From Triglochin maritima (lineage: Eukaryota; Streptophyta; Magnoliopsida; Alismatales; Juncaginaceae), in assembly GCA_963682175.1 (NCBI GenBank), contig OY821782.1, positions 32,571,741 through 32,635,740 on the forward strand: DNA of 64,000 nucleotides, in the 5' to 3' direction. The translations under genes and the position numbers were made by a program. Under the pieces are notes generated by a model. The model was not told where the DNA came from, made no database searches, and was given only the letters and a program-made list of their open reading frames with translations. The number at the start of each line of letters is the position of its first letter. Positions within the stretch are counted from its first letter, which is position 1. This document shows, piece after piece, positions 1-11,365 of the stretch.

Positions 1-2867
1 ACAAGCATGGAAAGCAAGAAATCTACACTAAACATGACAAGAATAGAAATCTACTAAATCAACCAACAAAATGTAAAAATACTTGGATAGAAAGCAAAGA
101 AGAGATGAACTCAAATCTAACTTTAGATTGACCAAAGAGTGAGATTACATTCTTCATCCATCACCATTTCTCTACTGCCTAATTGGGTAAAACCTAAGCT
201 ATTCTAATAGTGGAGGTGGAGAAGATGAGGAAAGATAGGAGAAACATTGTTATTTATATAAGAAAGAGAGGTGTAGATGAATATGAGAGCAATCCAACGG
301 TTGTAGTCGATTTCTCTATAGTCTAGAGCACCCAAATAAGAAGAAGACCTAAGCCACTGCCAAAATTAGGGCAGAATTTGACCGACTTGACCCGCCCCAG
401 GCGGGTCATGTTGGTCTGATCCACCTCAAACTTGATCTTTGACTTAAGTCTTCCATTTCACACGTGGGTTGCACCCTTTTGAATCTTCTTTAGGCCCCTG
501 ACTTGATTAATTGTTGCTTGCTGGAAGTCAAAGTTGTCGGCATGCATGTTGGTCGAAAGTAGAATAGACATACTCTAACTGCACGTAAGGTCTCAGGCAC
601 GAGAAGTATATCCATCAAGTTACTTTTTTACCTATCTACTCTCTATCACCTCTGTGTCTCTCTCATCTCTCTCTTTTCTTTCTCCATTTTCTCACTTCTT
701 ACTCTCTCACGCTTCTCGCTCTCTCCTCTATACATACAAGGATGAATTCTAGATTTATTCAAAGATGATTTTGCAAAATTTCCATTAAATATTAATATAA
801 ATAGCATGGATAACGGAAAAGTTAACGAAATGACAAATGGTACAAAAATAATGTCATTTGGCAAATTTTGGATCTTTTCTATGGCATAAAGCCAATTCCT
901 CAATATCAGGTGGTATAAAGACAATTTCATAACTTTTTTGGCATCCAAGAAAATTACCCAAGCAAAAAAAAGAGTATCTTAAAGTTCACTTAAAACCAAT
1001 TCAACAAAATTGCAGTCACATTAGACCAAGAAACCTTAAAATATTTGTTATTGAACCTTTTATAATCTCAACCTCTCAAGAAACGGTAAACCTTAGCTTT
1101 TTACACAAGGCACAAACATAACAAACTACTACGGATCCTGGAAGATAAAATAAGAACTAAAGTATCAATGTGATAAAAACCAAAGACTAAGCCAAAAGGG
1201 AGCCTAAACAGACAACATATATCAGTATCAATCCCAAAAACGTGAGTGTATCATTGTCAAAGAAAATAGTGCTACCACTATAAGATCTACTACCAGTGTT
1301 AGCACAAATAATGAGGAAAAGCCCTTTCATGTGGCTTGCCAAACCCGAACTGACATACTTGTTTCCCTGGAATAACTTTTCCCTCTCCGTGTCTCCATCT
1401 GCTTCACATATTGTGGTGGAGCAATAATAAACCCAACACTTGAATCATAGGACATCGATGTGACTATAAAATGTGGACCACTGTAGGTAAAATTTCGAGA
1501 CATTGGTTCAATACACATAGAACATGTGCGCGCACAGGCAGTATGGCCGCGCCTTTGAAGGTCCCATTGATTAAATTTGAACATATTTTGTGAACATTCT
1601 GTATCAACTTCAGCACATGCCTTTCCTTCCATGATCAAAAGATGCCCAATAAGGAAACAGTACGGAGATAATATGCATGACAAATATCACACTCGTGTAG
1701 GCCTTTAAACAGGTCAGAGACAAGTTGGGTATGACCATACCGCCATCCCATATGTATATCCACCTAGGCAGACGACTAGAGGTACATGTCCAACCAGAAA
1801 CATTTATACTCGTATGCGCTTAATAATCGAGTACGGGGAGGGTAACTGAATATTCATGCATAAACTTAAAAATTTCAATTAAAGATAATCACACGCAATA
1901 AATACTACCTAACATGAACTTAAATGGTAATAATTCATGATTAAATCAGAAGAAATACAAAGTAATCGTCAACATGAAGTTTAACTTCTTGTAAAACAAG
2001 GATTAGATGAAACATTAAGGGATAAGGATTTAGTAGAATGCAATGATCGTTAATGTCTAATTCAAGTCAAATACAAGTTGAGTTGGAAAGTAAAATTAAG
2101 GATACATCCATTGAAACTGATGATTCCAACTAGCGTTGTGCAACCGGCCTGGACCGGACCCGGATAGGCTCCGAGGTCCGGTCCGGTCCAGAACCAATTT
2201 TTAGCAAAGGGGTCTAGCAGGAATCCAGATTCTTGAAATGTTTGTTCCCAAACAAGAATTTGGATTCTGATTTTTGAAGTTGAAAAGAGTAGGAATAAAA
2301 AAAGATTTAAGTTGTATTAACCATAATACCCACGACTTATAGTATTTTTATTAGATAAATTTATAATTAGAAATTAATATTTTAATATCTTTTATTAGAT
2401 ACATTACATATTTTATATGTTATGATTATTTAGTATTAGGAACTAATATTGAAGACATTCATTTGACATTAAAACATAATACTCAGTTTTACCATCTCTT
2501 ACAATAATAGTCCAACAATATATTAGGGCTATTTTTGTCACTTAACATTTAGAATATGAGCAAGAATTTATTACATCCAAATAAATTTTGTTTCTCGTAA
2601 TAATCATGTTTCTTTCATTTTTCACTTAGAATTTGAATTCTCTTAAGAATGGTATCTAAGAATATGTTGCCAAACAGCCCTAAGTAAAGCAAACACTAAG
2701 GTAGAAGCTAAAGGGATCAAAACATGACATGAAATACAAAAACAAGTTGGAAATTTGTACGCAAGCCTACCAACTACAAGTAACCCAACTCCTTTGCAAA
2801 GAGAAAGGTAAGAGTTTCACTGATATATTCTATTACATCTGTGCACCAAAAAGATTGCAGAACCAAT
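1..2867. other. Gene-poor flank, no recognised gene
   Basis: I recognise no gene here. A C/T-rich tract lies at about 645-725. On the minus strand 1327-1683 is open for 118 codons and encodes a cysteine-rich peptide that matches no family I know; it may be chance or a decayed exon. A GGTCC-rich stretch sits at 2139-2195. The A+T-rich block from about 2200 to 2685 ends in GCCAAACAGCCCTAA, which resembles the end of a Tourist/Harbinger-type MITE, but I could not find a convincing partner terminus on its left side. Confidence 0.5.
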
Positions 2868-2879
2868 AGCCGCCTCTAC

Positions 2880-3190
2880 GACATTGAACGCCTTGCAAGA
2901 TGAATCTGCAAAAATCAATCATACATTAATGATTTTGAATTCAATCATTCGACAAGATTTTTAGAGTGAACAAATAAACTAATCTAACACACTGGATGGT
3001 GAGGATCTTGAAGCATATCCACGCGCATGTCCGTGATTCTTTGAATCACTCGAACTTTCATATCATGTAAAATACTTTTTTTGGTAATTACTAATCATCC
3101 AATCAAAATTTTAAGATAAATTAATTTACAAATTACCTGAACATAGTTCGAGTTTTTGGCGACTTGAGGAATCCATTCAGCAAGCAACTG
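2880..3190 (-). pseudogene. Exon-like segments of an unrecognised host gene, 3' part
   Basis: On the minus strand 3137-3187 is a 17-codon open segment with a pyrimidine-rich CAG acceptor before it (3188-3190) and a GTAAT donor after it (3132-3136). Further downstream 2999-3076 is another exon-like stretch, and TTTTTGCAG precedes one near 2912. Several reading frames can be spliced and none gives a family I recognise, so this is a guess from splice signals. It lines up with the exon-like pieces at 11366-11657 if the Tekay element is removed. It could equally be chance signals in non-coding DNA. Confidence 0.22.
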
Positions 3191-3262
3191 AAACAAAAGT
3201 TTGATTGAACATTTGAAGTTAACATTAAATAGTAACTAAAACATAAAGCTTATAAAAGGAAA

Positions 3263-3267
3263 TACCA
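3263..3267 (+). repeat. Target site duplication TACCA of the Tekay element
   Basis: TACCA precedes the 5' LTR and is repeated exactly at 11363-11367 after the 3' LTR. A 5-bp duplication is what Ty3/gypsy integrases make. It fixes both element ends to the base. Confidence 0.95.
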
Positions 3268-3359
3268 TGTTAGATCCTAACCCTTCTTATGTGCTAATTG
3301 TGCTTAGGGGACGATTAGTGGTGGATCGAGATCAACGGCTGAGATTGAGTGGGAGGAAG

Positions 3360-3368
3360 TATATAAAG
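3360..3368 (+). promoter_or_regulatory. TATA box of the Tekay 5' LTR
   Basis: TATATAAAG is followed 15-80 bp later by CT repeats (about 3381-3443), the usual look of a plant core promoter with a pyrimidine patch. The copy in the 3' LTR is TATATAAG at 9693-9700. The start site should fall near 3390-3400. Confidence 0.65.
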
Positions 3369-3657
3369 TTTGGGTTTTTAACTCTCTCTCTCTCTCTCTC
3401 TCTCACGTTCGCATCTCTCTCACTCACTCTCTCTCTCTCTCTAGACTCGTCTCTCTCGGCAGCACAGGGAGGGTCGGCGTGGTGTGGTGATCGGAGAGCA
3501 CGGGAGTTGTCGTTGGAGTCGCCGGAGGAGCGAGGATCGTCGATTGCGGGAGGTTTCGCGAGGAAGAGCTCGCCGTCGTTCATCAAAGGCTTATTCAAGC
3601 CTTAAGGTATGTCAAACTTGCTTTCAAGCTCACCTATTGTTAGTGTGGGAGTGGGAG

Positions 3658-4306
3658 CGGTCGACGGTAGGCCGTTTCGGGCTCGTCGGACCTGCACAGC
3701 CATTTCTGAACTATAAACGGTCGACCGGTGTTTTGGTTCGGTCGACCGGTTATAGTGTATTTGGGGCAGAATCCCTCGCACCGGTCGAACGATGCCCTTT
3801 TGGGCGGTCGACCGGTTGTGCAATTTTTAGCGAGAGAAAACGTCCTGGGTAATTTCGGTCGAACGGGACCCCTTTGCCGGTCGACCGAAAGTACTGTTGT
3901 AGGTCGGTTGGGGCGTTGACCATCTAAACGGTCGACCGCCTGTTTGACTCGTTCGACCGACGTTTAAGTTAACTTAATGTCCGGTCGACCCGAAGTGAGG
4001 TTTCGGTCGACCGTGTGTATGGTTTGGTCGAAGGTTTGACACTGGTGGATTTCGGTCGACCGCTAGTGTGTGTGGTTCGACAGTGTAATTGTGTTTTATT
4101 GGAAGTTTTCTACTGGAGGTAAACGGTCGACCGATAGGGTTCGGTTGTTCGACCGTTTTACTGTTGTTTGCGAAAATGGATTTTCTACTGGTGCTTTTCG
4201 GTCGACCGGGACCCCTTTGTCGGTCGACCGTTTGGCGGGTTTTTCGGTTGGGCCAGTTCTCTGGGTGAGGATCGGTCGACCGGAAGCCATGTTTTGTTCG
4301 ACCGTT
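3658..4306 (+). repeat. GGTCGACC box array in the LTR
   Basis: About twenty copies of the core GGTCGACC or one-base variants (TTCGACC, GGTCGAAC) occur in 650 bp, twelve of them exact. Most sit inside the 10-bp palindrome CGGTCGACCG. Spacing is irregular (about 15-60 bp), so this is a dispersed array and not a simple tandem repeat. The second copy lies at about 9985-10635 in the 3' LTR and has lost some boxes by C-to-T or G-to-A change and one by a short deletion. Confidence 0.9.
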
Positions 4307-4442
4307 TTACACTGTTTTTGTGTGGGTGTGTGTTGCTATTGATTGGCTAGAAGGCAACGAGTCTCCGGCCCTTTTGGGGCGACGACACAGACATTCCGGC
4401 CCTATAGCGATTAGTGGTGATACGTGGGTTGTGATTTTGTGG

Positions 4443-4522
4443 CCGTGGCTCCGGTGAATGAGGCAAAGCCGTGGCTCCGGCGAATGATGCAAAACCGTGG
4501 CTCCGGTAACACTGAGGCAATG
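4443..4522 (+). repeat. Three 26-bp tandem units in the Tekay LTR
   Basis: CCGTGGCTCCGG followed by GAATGA-type sequence is repeated at 4443, 4469 and 4495. The third unit is degenerate after CCGGT. The same units are in the 3' LTR from about 10760. Confidence 0.85.
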
Positions 4523-5036
4523 AGGGGGTTGTGTGGCCGTGTTTTGGACCGGCGGTGCCTTGTGTGCACGTGTGTTGGTGGGTTGGGGTGAGAGGACCCT
4601 TGAGACCCGTGTTGTTGGGCTATGGCCGGGAGAGAGGTCCCGGGAACTTAGCGGGTGTTTCTGTTGTGGTGTTTTACGTTTCTTTGCACATTTCATTTCT
4701 GTCCATATATGTGTTAGGGTTTGGCATACTGGGTTTCCTCCTGGAAACTCAGGCATTCATTGTCTGCTTTCAGGCCGAGAGCGACGTTAGGTGGGTGGCG
4801 TCGGCGGAGGGAGCGCTCAAGACCTGATCCTGCTTCCCTATATTTTGAGGTGGTTGTGATTACTTGTGTGTATTCTCTGTATATGATCTTTTGATGTAAT
4901 CACATTCTTTTGTAAACTCGTTCACATATATATATTATATGTTGGTGCACCAGCGTGTGTATTTCTTTCATAATGTCCTCGTTGATTGTATGATTTTAAT
5001 TTGAAATTTTCCGCTGTGTTAGAGGACGTTACAACT

Positions 5037-5048
5037 TGGTATCAGAGC
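5037..5048 (+). other. Primer binding site, initiator tRNA-Met
   Basis: TGGTATCAGAGC lies 3 bp inside the 5' LTR end. It is the standard complement to the 3' end of plant initiator tRNA-Met and the usual primer site of Tekay and many Copia elements. Confidence 0.95.
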
Positions 5049-5144
5049 GGTCAGTTTCAGTGTCTTCGTCCAATGGAACCACCCTTAGAGTTGTGTCAAT
5101 CATGCATGCATTGTTCTCATTCATGTTTTGTGTCTCCTGTGTAG

Positions 5145-5777
5145 ATGGCTCCGAGGTGTGTGAGACCTTCTCCCCGAGACCGTAGCACCAGTGATGAGGT
5201 GGGTGAGGGGAGTAGAGGTGAGGAGCTGAGGACGCTCCAGGGCACGCTGGGTAGATTGGGCGAGATTCTCGAGCGCCAATCCGCCCAGGCTGATCAGGGA
5301 GGAGCAGGCACAGTGTTGGATCGGTTTATGCGTCAGCATCCCCCATCCTTCGATGGTAGCGGCGACCCTGAGGCAGCAGAGGACTGGGTCTTTAAGATCC
5401 AGAAGATATTTCGGGCGATTGAGTGTCCTCCTGAGAGGAAGGGGGATCTGGCCATCTACGTGTTGGACGGCGGCGCAGCCAACTGGTGGAGATCCACTTC
5501 TGTTGTGGTGTTCGAGGACAGTGAGGAGTTGAGCTGGGAGGAGTTCCTGGTGGAGTTCAACCAGCAGTACTTTCCGCAGCACGCCCGCGACAGGAAGAGA
5601 GAGGAGTTCCTGGCTTTAGAGCAGAGGGACATGACTCTGGCTGCCTACATCAACAAATTTCACGCTTTGGAGCGATATTGTCCAGAGATTTATGTGACGC
5701 AGGAGCAGAGGGCTCGGAGGTTTGTGCGCGGTCTGAGGCCGCAGTTCAGGGCCCGTGTTACCACGAGCATGCCATAG
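5145..5777 (+). pseudogene. Tekay gag, N-terminal part
   Basis: ATG at 5145 opens a 210-codon frame ending at a TAG (5775-5777). After the stop the same frame continues as gag at 5793, so the stop is a mutation. The region around residues 60-200 has the retrotransposon Gag pattern: PPSFDGSGDPEAAEDWV, then W-rich helices, and a QRDMTLAAYINKFHALERYCPE-type stretch. This is the capsid part that packs element RNA in the cytoplasm. The start follows the PBS by about 100 bp, with no other ATG in this frame before it. Confidence 0.88.
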
Positions 5778-5792
5778 ACATTAGCAGACGCT

Positions 5793-6707
5793 GTGAAGTT
5801 CGCGACCATCATTGAGGAGGCTAGGAGGTCGCAGGTGAAGACCGGAGTGCGTCCGGGGAGTCAGTTGTCAGGGAATCCGGGCAAGAGGCCTCGGAGTGAC
5901 GGAGGTGGCCCACCGCAGGCTGGGCAGTGCAGGCAGTGTGGTGGAGTTCATCCGGGACGCGGTTGTGGGCCCCGTTCTGGCGCGTGTCATGGTTGTGGCC
6001 AGCTGGGTCACTTTGTTCGTTCTTGCCCGAGTAGGCCGGGTGGACCTATTGTTCGGCCGAGATCATCCACAGCTGGTGGAGCTGGACCGAGTCGTTCTGC
6101 AGCACCACCCCAGCAGGGGAAGAGAGCAGGTCGCGTATTCACTATCCAGGCGGAGGAGGCTAGAGATGCGAGCACGGTGGTGGAAGGTACGCTACTTGTT
6201 GCAGATTTGGTAGCTAGGGTGTTGTTTGACTCTGGGGCCACACACTCGTTTATCTCTGAGCAGTTTGCGAGCGTGTTGGGCCATACCCCTGCGATGTTGA
6301 CTGCCACTTTGGAAGTCAGCACACCCCTGGGTTTGGTGGGCACTGTGGGGAGATTTCTTCCCGGCGCCACGATTGCTTCGGGAGACCAGGAATTTCCGGC
6401 TGACCTGGTCTTGCTACCGATGGTGGACTTCAATGTTATACTCGGGATGGATTGGTTGTCCCAGTATGACGTCCGAGTCTTGTGCCGTGATAAGAAGATT
6501 TTGATTCCAAGGCGAGGTTTGCCTGATCTTCTGATCAGAGGATTGAAGGACCGCGGGAGTCGGTTGATCGTTTCTTCAGTTAGAGCTCAGAAGTTGATTC
6601 AGCAGGGTTGCAGGGCTTTTGTGGCCACTTTGGTAGTTCCAGACCCAGAGTTGAGGAGGCTGGAGGACATCGAGATTGTTCAGGAATTTCCCGAGGTGTT
6701 TTGCTGA
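5793..6707 (+). pseudogene. Tekay gag C-terminus and aspartic protease
   Basis: Same frame as the preceding gag segment. A CCHC zinc knuckle (CHGCGQLGHFVRSC) binds RNA. The protease follows, with the catalytic LFDSGATHSFIS motif (DSG at 6228-6236) and an ILGMDWL motif downstream. The protease would process the polyprotein. The frame ends at TGA near 6705, in a run of T where one base appears to be gained compared with the overlapping RT frame. This shift uncouples the protease from RT. Confidence 0.9.
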
Positions 6708-7749
6708 TGATGTCTCCGGTCTACCACCCCACAGAGAGATTGAGTTCGGCATTGATTTGGTAGCTGAGGCTACACCGCAGTCGAAGGCTCCGTACAGGAT
6801 GGCGCCTGCAGAGTTGTCGGAGCTGAAGAAGCAGTTACAGGTTCTGATGGATACAGGGTTTATCCGACCGAGCGTCTCGCCGTGGGGTGCGCCGATTCTT
6901 TTTGTGAAGAAGAAGGACGGCTCGTTGAGGATGTGTATAGATTACCGGATGCTGAATAAGGTTACTGTGAGGAATCAGTATCCTTTGCCCAGGATTGAGG
7001 ACCTGTTTGACCAGTTGCAGTCAGCGAAGGTGTTCTCGAAGATTGATCTGCGATCTGGGTACCATCAGTTGAGGATCAGAGAGGCAGATGTTCAGAAGAC
7101 AGCGTTTCGGACGAGGTACGGGCACTTTGAGTTTCTGGTGATGCCGTTTGGGTTGACAAACGCGCCTGTAGTATTTATGGATCTGATGAATAGGACTTTC
7201 AGTCAGTATCTCGACCGTTTCGTGATTGTCTTCGTGGACGATATTTTAGTCTATTCACCAGATATGGATCAGCACCGGGAGCATCTGAGGATTGTACTTG
7301 GCATTCTGAGAGATCAGCAGCTGTATGCCAAGTTTTCGAAGTGCGAGTTCTGGCTTCACAGTGTTGCATTTTTGGGGCATATCGTGTCAGGAGCTGGGAT
7401 ATCAGTGGATCCAGCGAAGGTCGAGGCAGTGACGCAGTGGAGAGCCCCGACGAGTGTGACTGAGATTAGGAGTTTTGTTGGATTGGCGGGTTACTACCGC
7501 CGGTTCATCAAAGACTTCTCGAGACTTGCTTCACCACTGACAGCGCTGACGAAGAAAGGAGTGAAGTTTGTTTGGTCCCAGAATTGCGAGGACAGTTTTC
7601 AGGAACTGAAGAGTCGGTTGACGACTGCTCCAGTTCTGACTCTTCCCAGCGGTAGCGGAGGTTATGTGATTTACAGCGACACCTCAGGTGTTGGTTTGGG
7701 CTGTGTACTGATGCAGTACGGGCAGGTGGTGGCGTATGCTTCGAGGTAG
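6676..7749 (+). pseudogene. Tekay reverse transcriptase and start of RNase H
   Basis: It continues the polyprotein in a +1-shifted frame after the break near 6700. It shows the RT order expected: [17 protein letters not shown], then [35 protein letters not shown] and the catalytic FVDD (7231-7242), followed by FLGH and the thumb. The RNase H domain begins near 7650 (YSDTSG). A TAG at 7747-7749 interrupts it where CAG is usual, a simple C-to-T change. The polymerase residues themselves look intact. Confidence 0.93.
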
Positions 7750-7755
7750 CTGAAG

Positions 7756-9042
7756 GTGCACGAGAAGAATTACCCCACTCACGATCTAGAGTTGGCAGCC
7801 GTGGTTCATGCTCTGAAGATTTGGCGTCATTATTTGTATGGTGAGCGGTTCGAAGTCTTCACGGATCATCAGAGTCTGAAGTACCTGTTTTCACAGAAGG
7901 AGCTGAATATGAGGCAGCGCAGGTGGCTTGAGCTGATTAAGGATTTTGATTTCACCATCTCCTATCATCCGGGGAAGGCGAATTCAGTTGCAGACGCGCT
8001 GAGCAGGAAAGTGGAGGTGTCAGCTGCGAGTTTGTGTATTCAGGAGTGGAGGCTACTCGAGACATTGTCAGAGTGGAGGCCGTTCACCGAGAGCTCGGGG
8101 GGAGCAGTGATTGCGGGTCTTCGAGTGGAGCCGCAGACCGTCAGTCGAGTTGTCCAGGCTCAGCACAGGGATGAGGATTTGACTAGTCTGCTACAGTCAG
8201 CTGCCAGAGATGGGTCGGACTTTACTGTGGGAGTGGATGGAGGTCTGAGGTTCAGAAGTCGGATCTGGGTGCCGAAGGTCGATGCGCTGAGAGATGACAT
8301 CATGGAGGAGGCACACCGAGCCAGATATTCCATTCACCCAGGGAGTACGAAGATGTATAAGGATCTGCAGCGGAACTTCTGGTGGCGAGGGATGAAGCGC
8401 GATGTGGCTGATTTTGTGGCTAGGTGTTTGGTTTGCCAGCAGGTGAAGATCGAGCACCAGAGACCAGCGGGACCGATGCAGAGCATAGAGCTGCCTGAGT
8501 GGAAGTGGGAGCACGTGACGATGGATTTCGTCACTGGGTTGCCGAAGACGAGGAGCTCCCATGACGCGATTTGGGTTATAGTCGATCGACTGACCAAATC
8601 GGCACATTTTCTGGCCATCCGGACTACTCTACCTTTGGAGGGTCTTGCGAGATTGTATATTGAGGAGATCGTCAGACTGCATGGGGTGCTAGTGAGTATC
8701 ATTTCAGATCGAGATCCGAGGTTCACTTCCAGATTCTGGGGGAGTTTGCAGCAGGCTCTGGGTACTCGTCTGAAGTTCAGTACAACATTTCACCCGCAGA
8801 CAGACGGTCAGTCAGAGAGGACCATTCAGACGTTAGAGGACATGCTGAGAGCGTGCACTCTGGATTGGGCGGGGCACTGGGATGAGCACTTGCCGTTGAT
8901 CGAGTTCGCCTACAACAATAGCTACCATGCGAGTATTGGGATGGCACCGTACGAGGCTTTGTACGGGAGGCCGTGCAGATCACCGGTGTGCTGGAGTGAG
9001 GTAGGCGAGAGGCAGTTAGTCGGGCCTGATAGCGTATGCTGA
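7756..9042 (+). pseudogene. Tekay RNase H and integrase
   Basis: Same frame as the RT segment after its TAG. RNase H continues with the [10 protein letters not shown] motif and ends near the ADALSR motif. Integrase follows: an HHCC zinc region with CLVC, then the DDE core with D in MDFVTGLP, D in ISDRDPRF and E in the [11 protein letters not shown] stretch. The frame stops at 9040-9042 just after GPDS, where the next frame takes over. A short deletion near 9030-9045 is the likely cause. Confidence 0.92.
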
Positions 9043-9052
9043 AAAGGTTGAT

Positions 9053-9565
9053 GTGATCAGGCAGCGACTAGCGACAGCTCAGAGCAGGCAGAAGAGCTAC
9101 GCGGATCGGCGTAGGCGAGTGTTGATTTTTGAGGTTGGCGATCATGTCTTTCTGAAGATCTCACCGTCGCGTGGGGTGATGAGATTCGGGAAGAAGGGGA
9201 AGCTCAGTCCGAGGTATATTGGGCCGTTCGAGATTTTGGACCGAGTTGGAGAGGTCGCATACCTGATTGCGTTGTCGCCACAGTTTTCTGGTCTTCATAA
9301 CGTCTTCCATGTTTCGATGCTGAGGAAGTACGTGTCGGATCCTTCTCACGTGATTCAGATTGCGGTTCCAGAGATCCAGCAGGATTTGTCTCTTGAGGAG
9401 AGACCGGTAGAGATTGTGGATCGAATGGATCACCAGCTCAGGAGGAGGACGATTCCTATGGTTAAGGTCAGGTGGCAGCATCACTCTGAGCGAGAGGCTA
9501 CTTGGGAGGTTGAGGAGGAAGTTCGGAAGTCGTATCCGGAGCTGTTTGGTAAGCACTGGATTTAA
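9053..9565 (+). pseudogene. Tekay integrase C-terminus with chromodomain
   Basis: This is the end of pol in a shifted frame (170 codons). It holds the GPFEIL/GPY-type module (KLSPRYIGPFEILDRVG) and, in the last 55 residues, a chromodomain-like segment (VKVRWQHHSEREATWE). In chromoviruses this domain is thought to steer integration to histone-marked chromatin. It ends at TAA 35 bp before the 3' LTR. Confidence 0.88.
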
Positions 9566-9587
9566 TTTCGTGGGCGAAATTCTTTTT

Positions 9588-9599
9588 AAGGAGGGTGGA
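9588..9599 (+). other. Polypurine tract of the Tekay element
   Basis: AAGGAGGGTGGA sits directly before the 3' LTR start at 9601, the expected site for plus-strand DNA priming. Confidence 0.85.
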
Positions 9600-9600
9600 T

Positions 9601-11362
9601 TGTTAGATCCTAACCCTTCTTATGTGCTAATTGTGCTTAGGGGAGGATTAGTGGTGGATCGAGATCAGCGGCTGAGATTGAGTGGGAGGAAGTATATAAG
9701 GTTTGGGTTTTTAACTCTTTCTCTCTCTCTCTCTCACGTTCGCATCTCTCTCACTCACTCTCTCTCTCTAGACTCGTCTCTCTAGCCAACACAGGGAGGG
9801 TCGGCGTGGTGTGGTGATCGGAGAGCACGGGAGTTGTCGTTGGAGTCGCCGGAGGAGCGAGGATGGTCGATTGCGGGAGGTTTCGCGAGGAAGAGCTCGC
9901 CGTCGTTCATCAAAGGCTTCTTCAAGCCTTAAGGTATGTCAAACTTGCTTTCAAGCTCACCTATTGTTAGTGTGGGAGTGGGAGCGGTCGACGGTAGACC
10001 TTTTCGGGCTCGTCGGACCTGCACAACCGTTTCTGAACTATAAACGGTCGACCGGTGTTTTGGTTCGGTCGACCGGTTATAGTGTATTTGGGGCAGAATA
10101 CCTCGCACCGGTCGAACGATGCCCTTTTGGGCGGTCGACCGGTTGTGCAATTTTTAGCGAGAGAAAACGTCCTGGGTATTTTCGATCGAACGGGACCCCT
10201 TTGCCGGTCGACCGAAAGTACTGTTGTAGGTCGGTTGGGGCGTTGACCATCTAAACGGTCGACTGCCTGTTTGACTCGTTCGACCGACGTTTAAGTTAAC
10301 TTAATGTCCGGTCGACCCGAAGTGAGGTTTCGGTCGACCGTGTGTATGGTTTGGTCGAAGGTTTGACACTGGTGGATTTCGGTCGACCGCTAGTGTGTGT
10401 GGTTGGACAGTGTAATTGTGTTTTATTGGAAGTTTTGTACTGGAGGTAAACGGTCGACCAATAGGGTTCGGTTGTTCGACCGTTTTACTGTTGTTTGCGA
10501 AAATGGATTTTCTACTGGTGCTTTTCGGTCGACCGGGACCCCTTTGTCGGTCGACGTTTGGCGGGTTTTTCGGTTGGGCCAGTTCTCTGGGTGAGGATCG
10601 GTCGACCGGAAGCCATGTTTTGTTCGACCGTTTTACACTGTTTTTGTGTGGGTGCTATTGATTGGCTAGAAGGCAACGGGTCTCCGGCCCTTTTGGGGCG
10701 ACGGCATAGACATTCCGGCCCTATAGCAATTAGTGGTGACACGTGGGTTGTGATTTTGTGGCCGTGGCTCCGGCGAATGAGGCAAAGCCGTGGCTCCGGC
10801 GAATGATGCAAAACCGTGGCTCCGGTAACACTAAGGCAATGAGGGGGTTGTGTGGCCGTGTTTTGGACCGGCGGTGCCTTGTGTGCACGTGTGTTGGTGG
10901 GTTGGGGTGAGAGGACCCTTGAGACCCGTGTTGTTGGGCTATGGCCGGGAGAGAGGTCCTGGGAACTTAGCGGGTGTTTCTGTTGTGGTGTTTTACGTTT
11001 CTTTGCACATTTCATTTCTGTCCATATATGTGTTAGGGTTTGACATACTGGGTTTCCTTCTGGAAACTCAGGCATTCATTGTCTGCTTTCAGGCCGAGAG
11101 CGACGTTAGGTGGGTGGCGTCGGCGGAGGGAGCGCTCGAGACCTGATCCTGCTTCCCTACATTTTGAGGTGGTTGTGATTACTTGTGTGTATTCTCTGTA
11201 TATGATATTTTGATGTAATCACATTCTTTTGTAAACTCGTTCACATATATATATATATATATATTATATGTTGGTGCACCAGCGTGTGTATTTCTTTCGT
11301 AATGTCCTCGTTGATTGTATGATTTTAATTTGAAATTTTCCGCTGTGTTAGAGGACGTTACA
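9601..11362 (+). repeat. Tekay 3' LTR (1762 bp)
   Basis: It is near-identical to 3268-5033. Differences are scattered substitutions, small deletions in the CT tract and in a GGTCGACC box near 10550, and a longer TA run at about 11243-11265. The end TTACA is followed by the TACCA duplication. Confidence 0.95.
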
Positions 11363-11365
11363 TAC

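Larger units (their letters stand above)
3607..4773 (+). other. Possible intron inside the Tekay LTR
   Basis: AAG|GTATGTC at 3604-3613 is a good plant donor. TGTCTGCTTTCAG ending at 4773 is a good acceptor with a pyrimidine tract. Both are kept in the 3' LTR (9934-11092). The enclosed segment contains the whole GGTCGACC array. Spliced transcripts would lose it, while full-length RNA would keep it. This is inferred from the motifs only. Confidence 0.35.
3268..5033 (+). repeat. Tekay 5' LTR (1766 bp)
   Basis: It matches 9601-11362 along its whole length and has TG...CA ends. A TATA box lies only about 92 bp from the start and is followed by C/T-rich tracts, so nearly all of the LTR is probably transcribed (R and U5). 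It holds an array of GGTCGACC boxes (3658-4306), three 26-bp tandem units (4443-4522) and a short TA repeat near 4925-4940. Short open frames in it are side effects of G/C-rich sequence. Confidence 0.95.
3268..11362 (+). mobile_element. Ty3/gypsy chromovirus, Tekay/Del type, nearly full length
   Basis: This 8.1 kb element has two long LTRs starting TGTTAG and ending TTACA, an initiator-tRNA-Met primer site, gag, protease, RT, RNase H, integrase, a C-terminal chromodomain and a polypurine tract, in that order. The order PR-RT-RH-IN makes it Ty3/gypsy. The chromodomain makes it a chromovirus, and the sequence style around RT and the chromodomain fits Tekay/Del. The coding region has two in-frame stops (5775-5777 and 7747-7749) and two frame changes (near 6700 and near 9030-9045), so this copy cannot make its proteins. 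The LTRs differ by a few percent at most, often at CpG, so it is fairly young. Confidence 0.93.

Noticed and set aside
2200..2685. MITE with Harbinger-type ends
   Set aside because: The right end looks suitable, but no left inverted repeat or duplication could be matched, so it is only mentioned within the flank entry.
3658..4306. CRISPR-like spaced repeats (GGTCGACC)
   Set aside because: Repeats are 8-10 bp, unevenly spaced and partly worn, in a plant LTR; nothing resembles CRISPR.
3267..4827. Several 60-150 codon frames in the Tekay LTRs
   Set aside because: They recur in the 3' LTR, overlap on all strands, have no domain, and follow from G+C-rich sequence with few stops.
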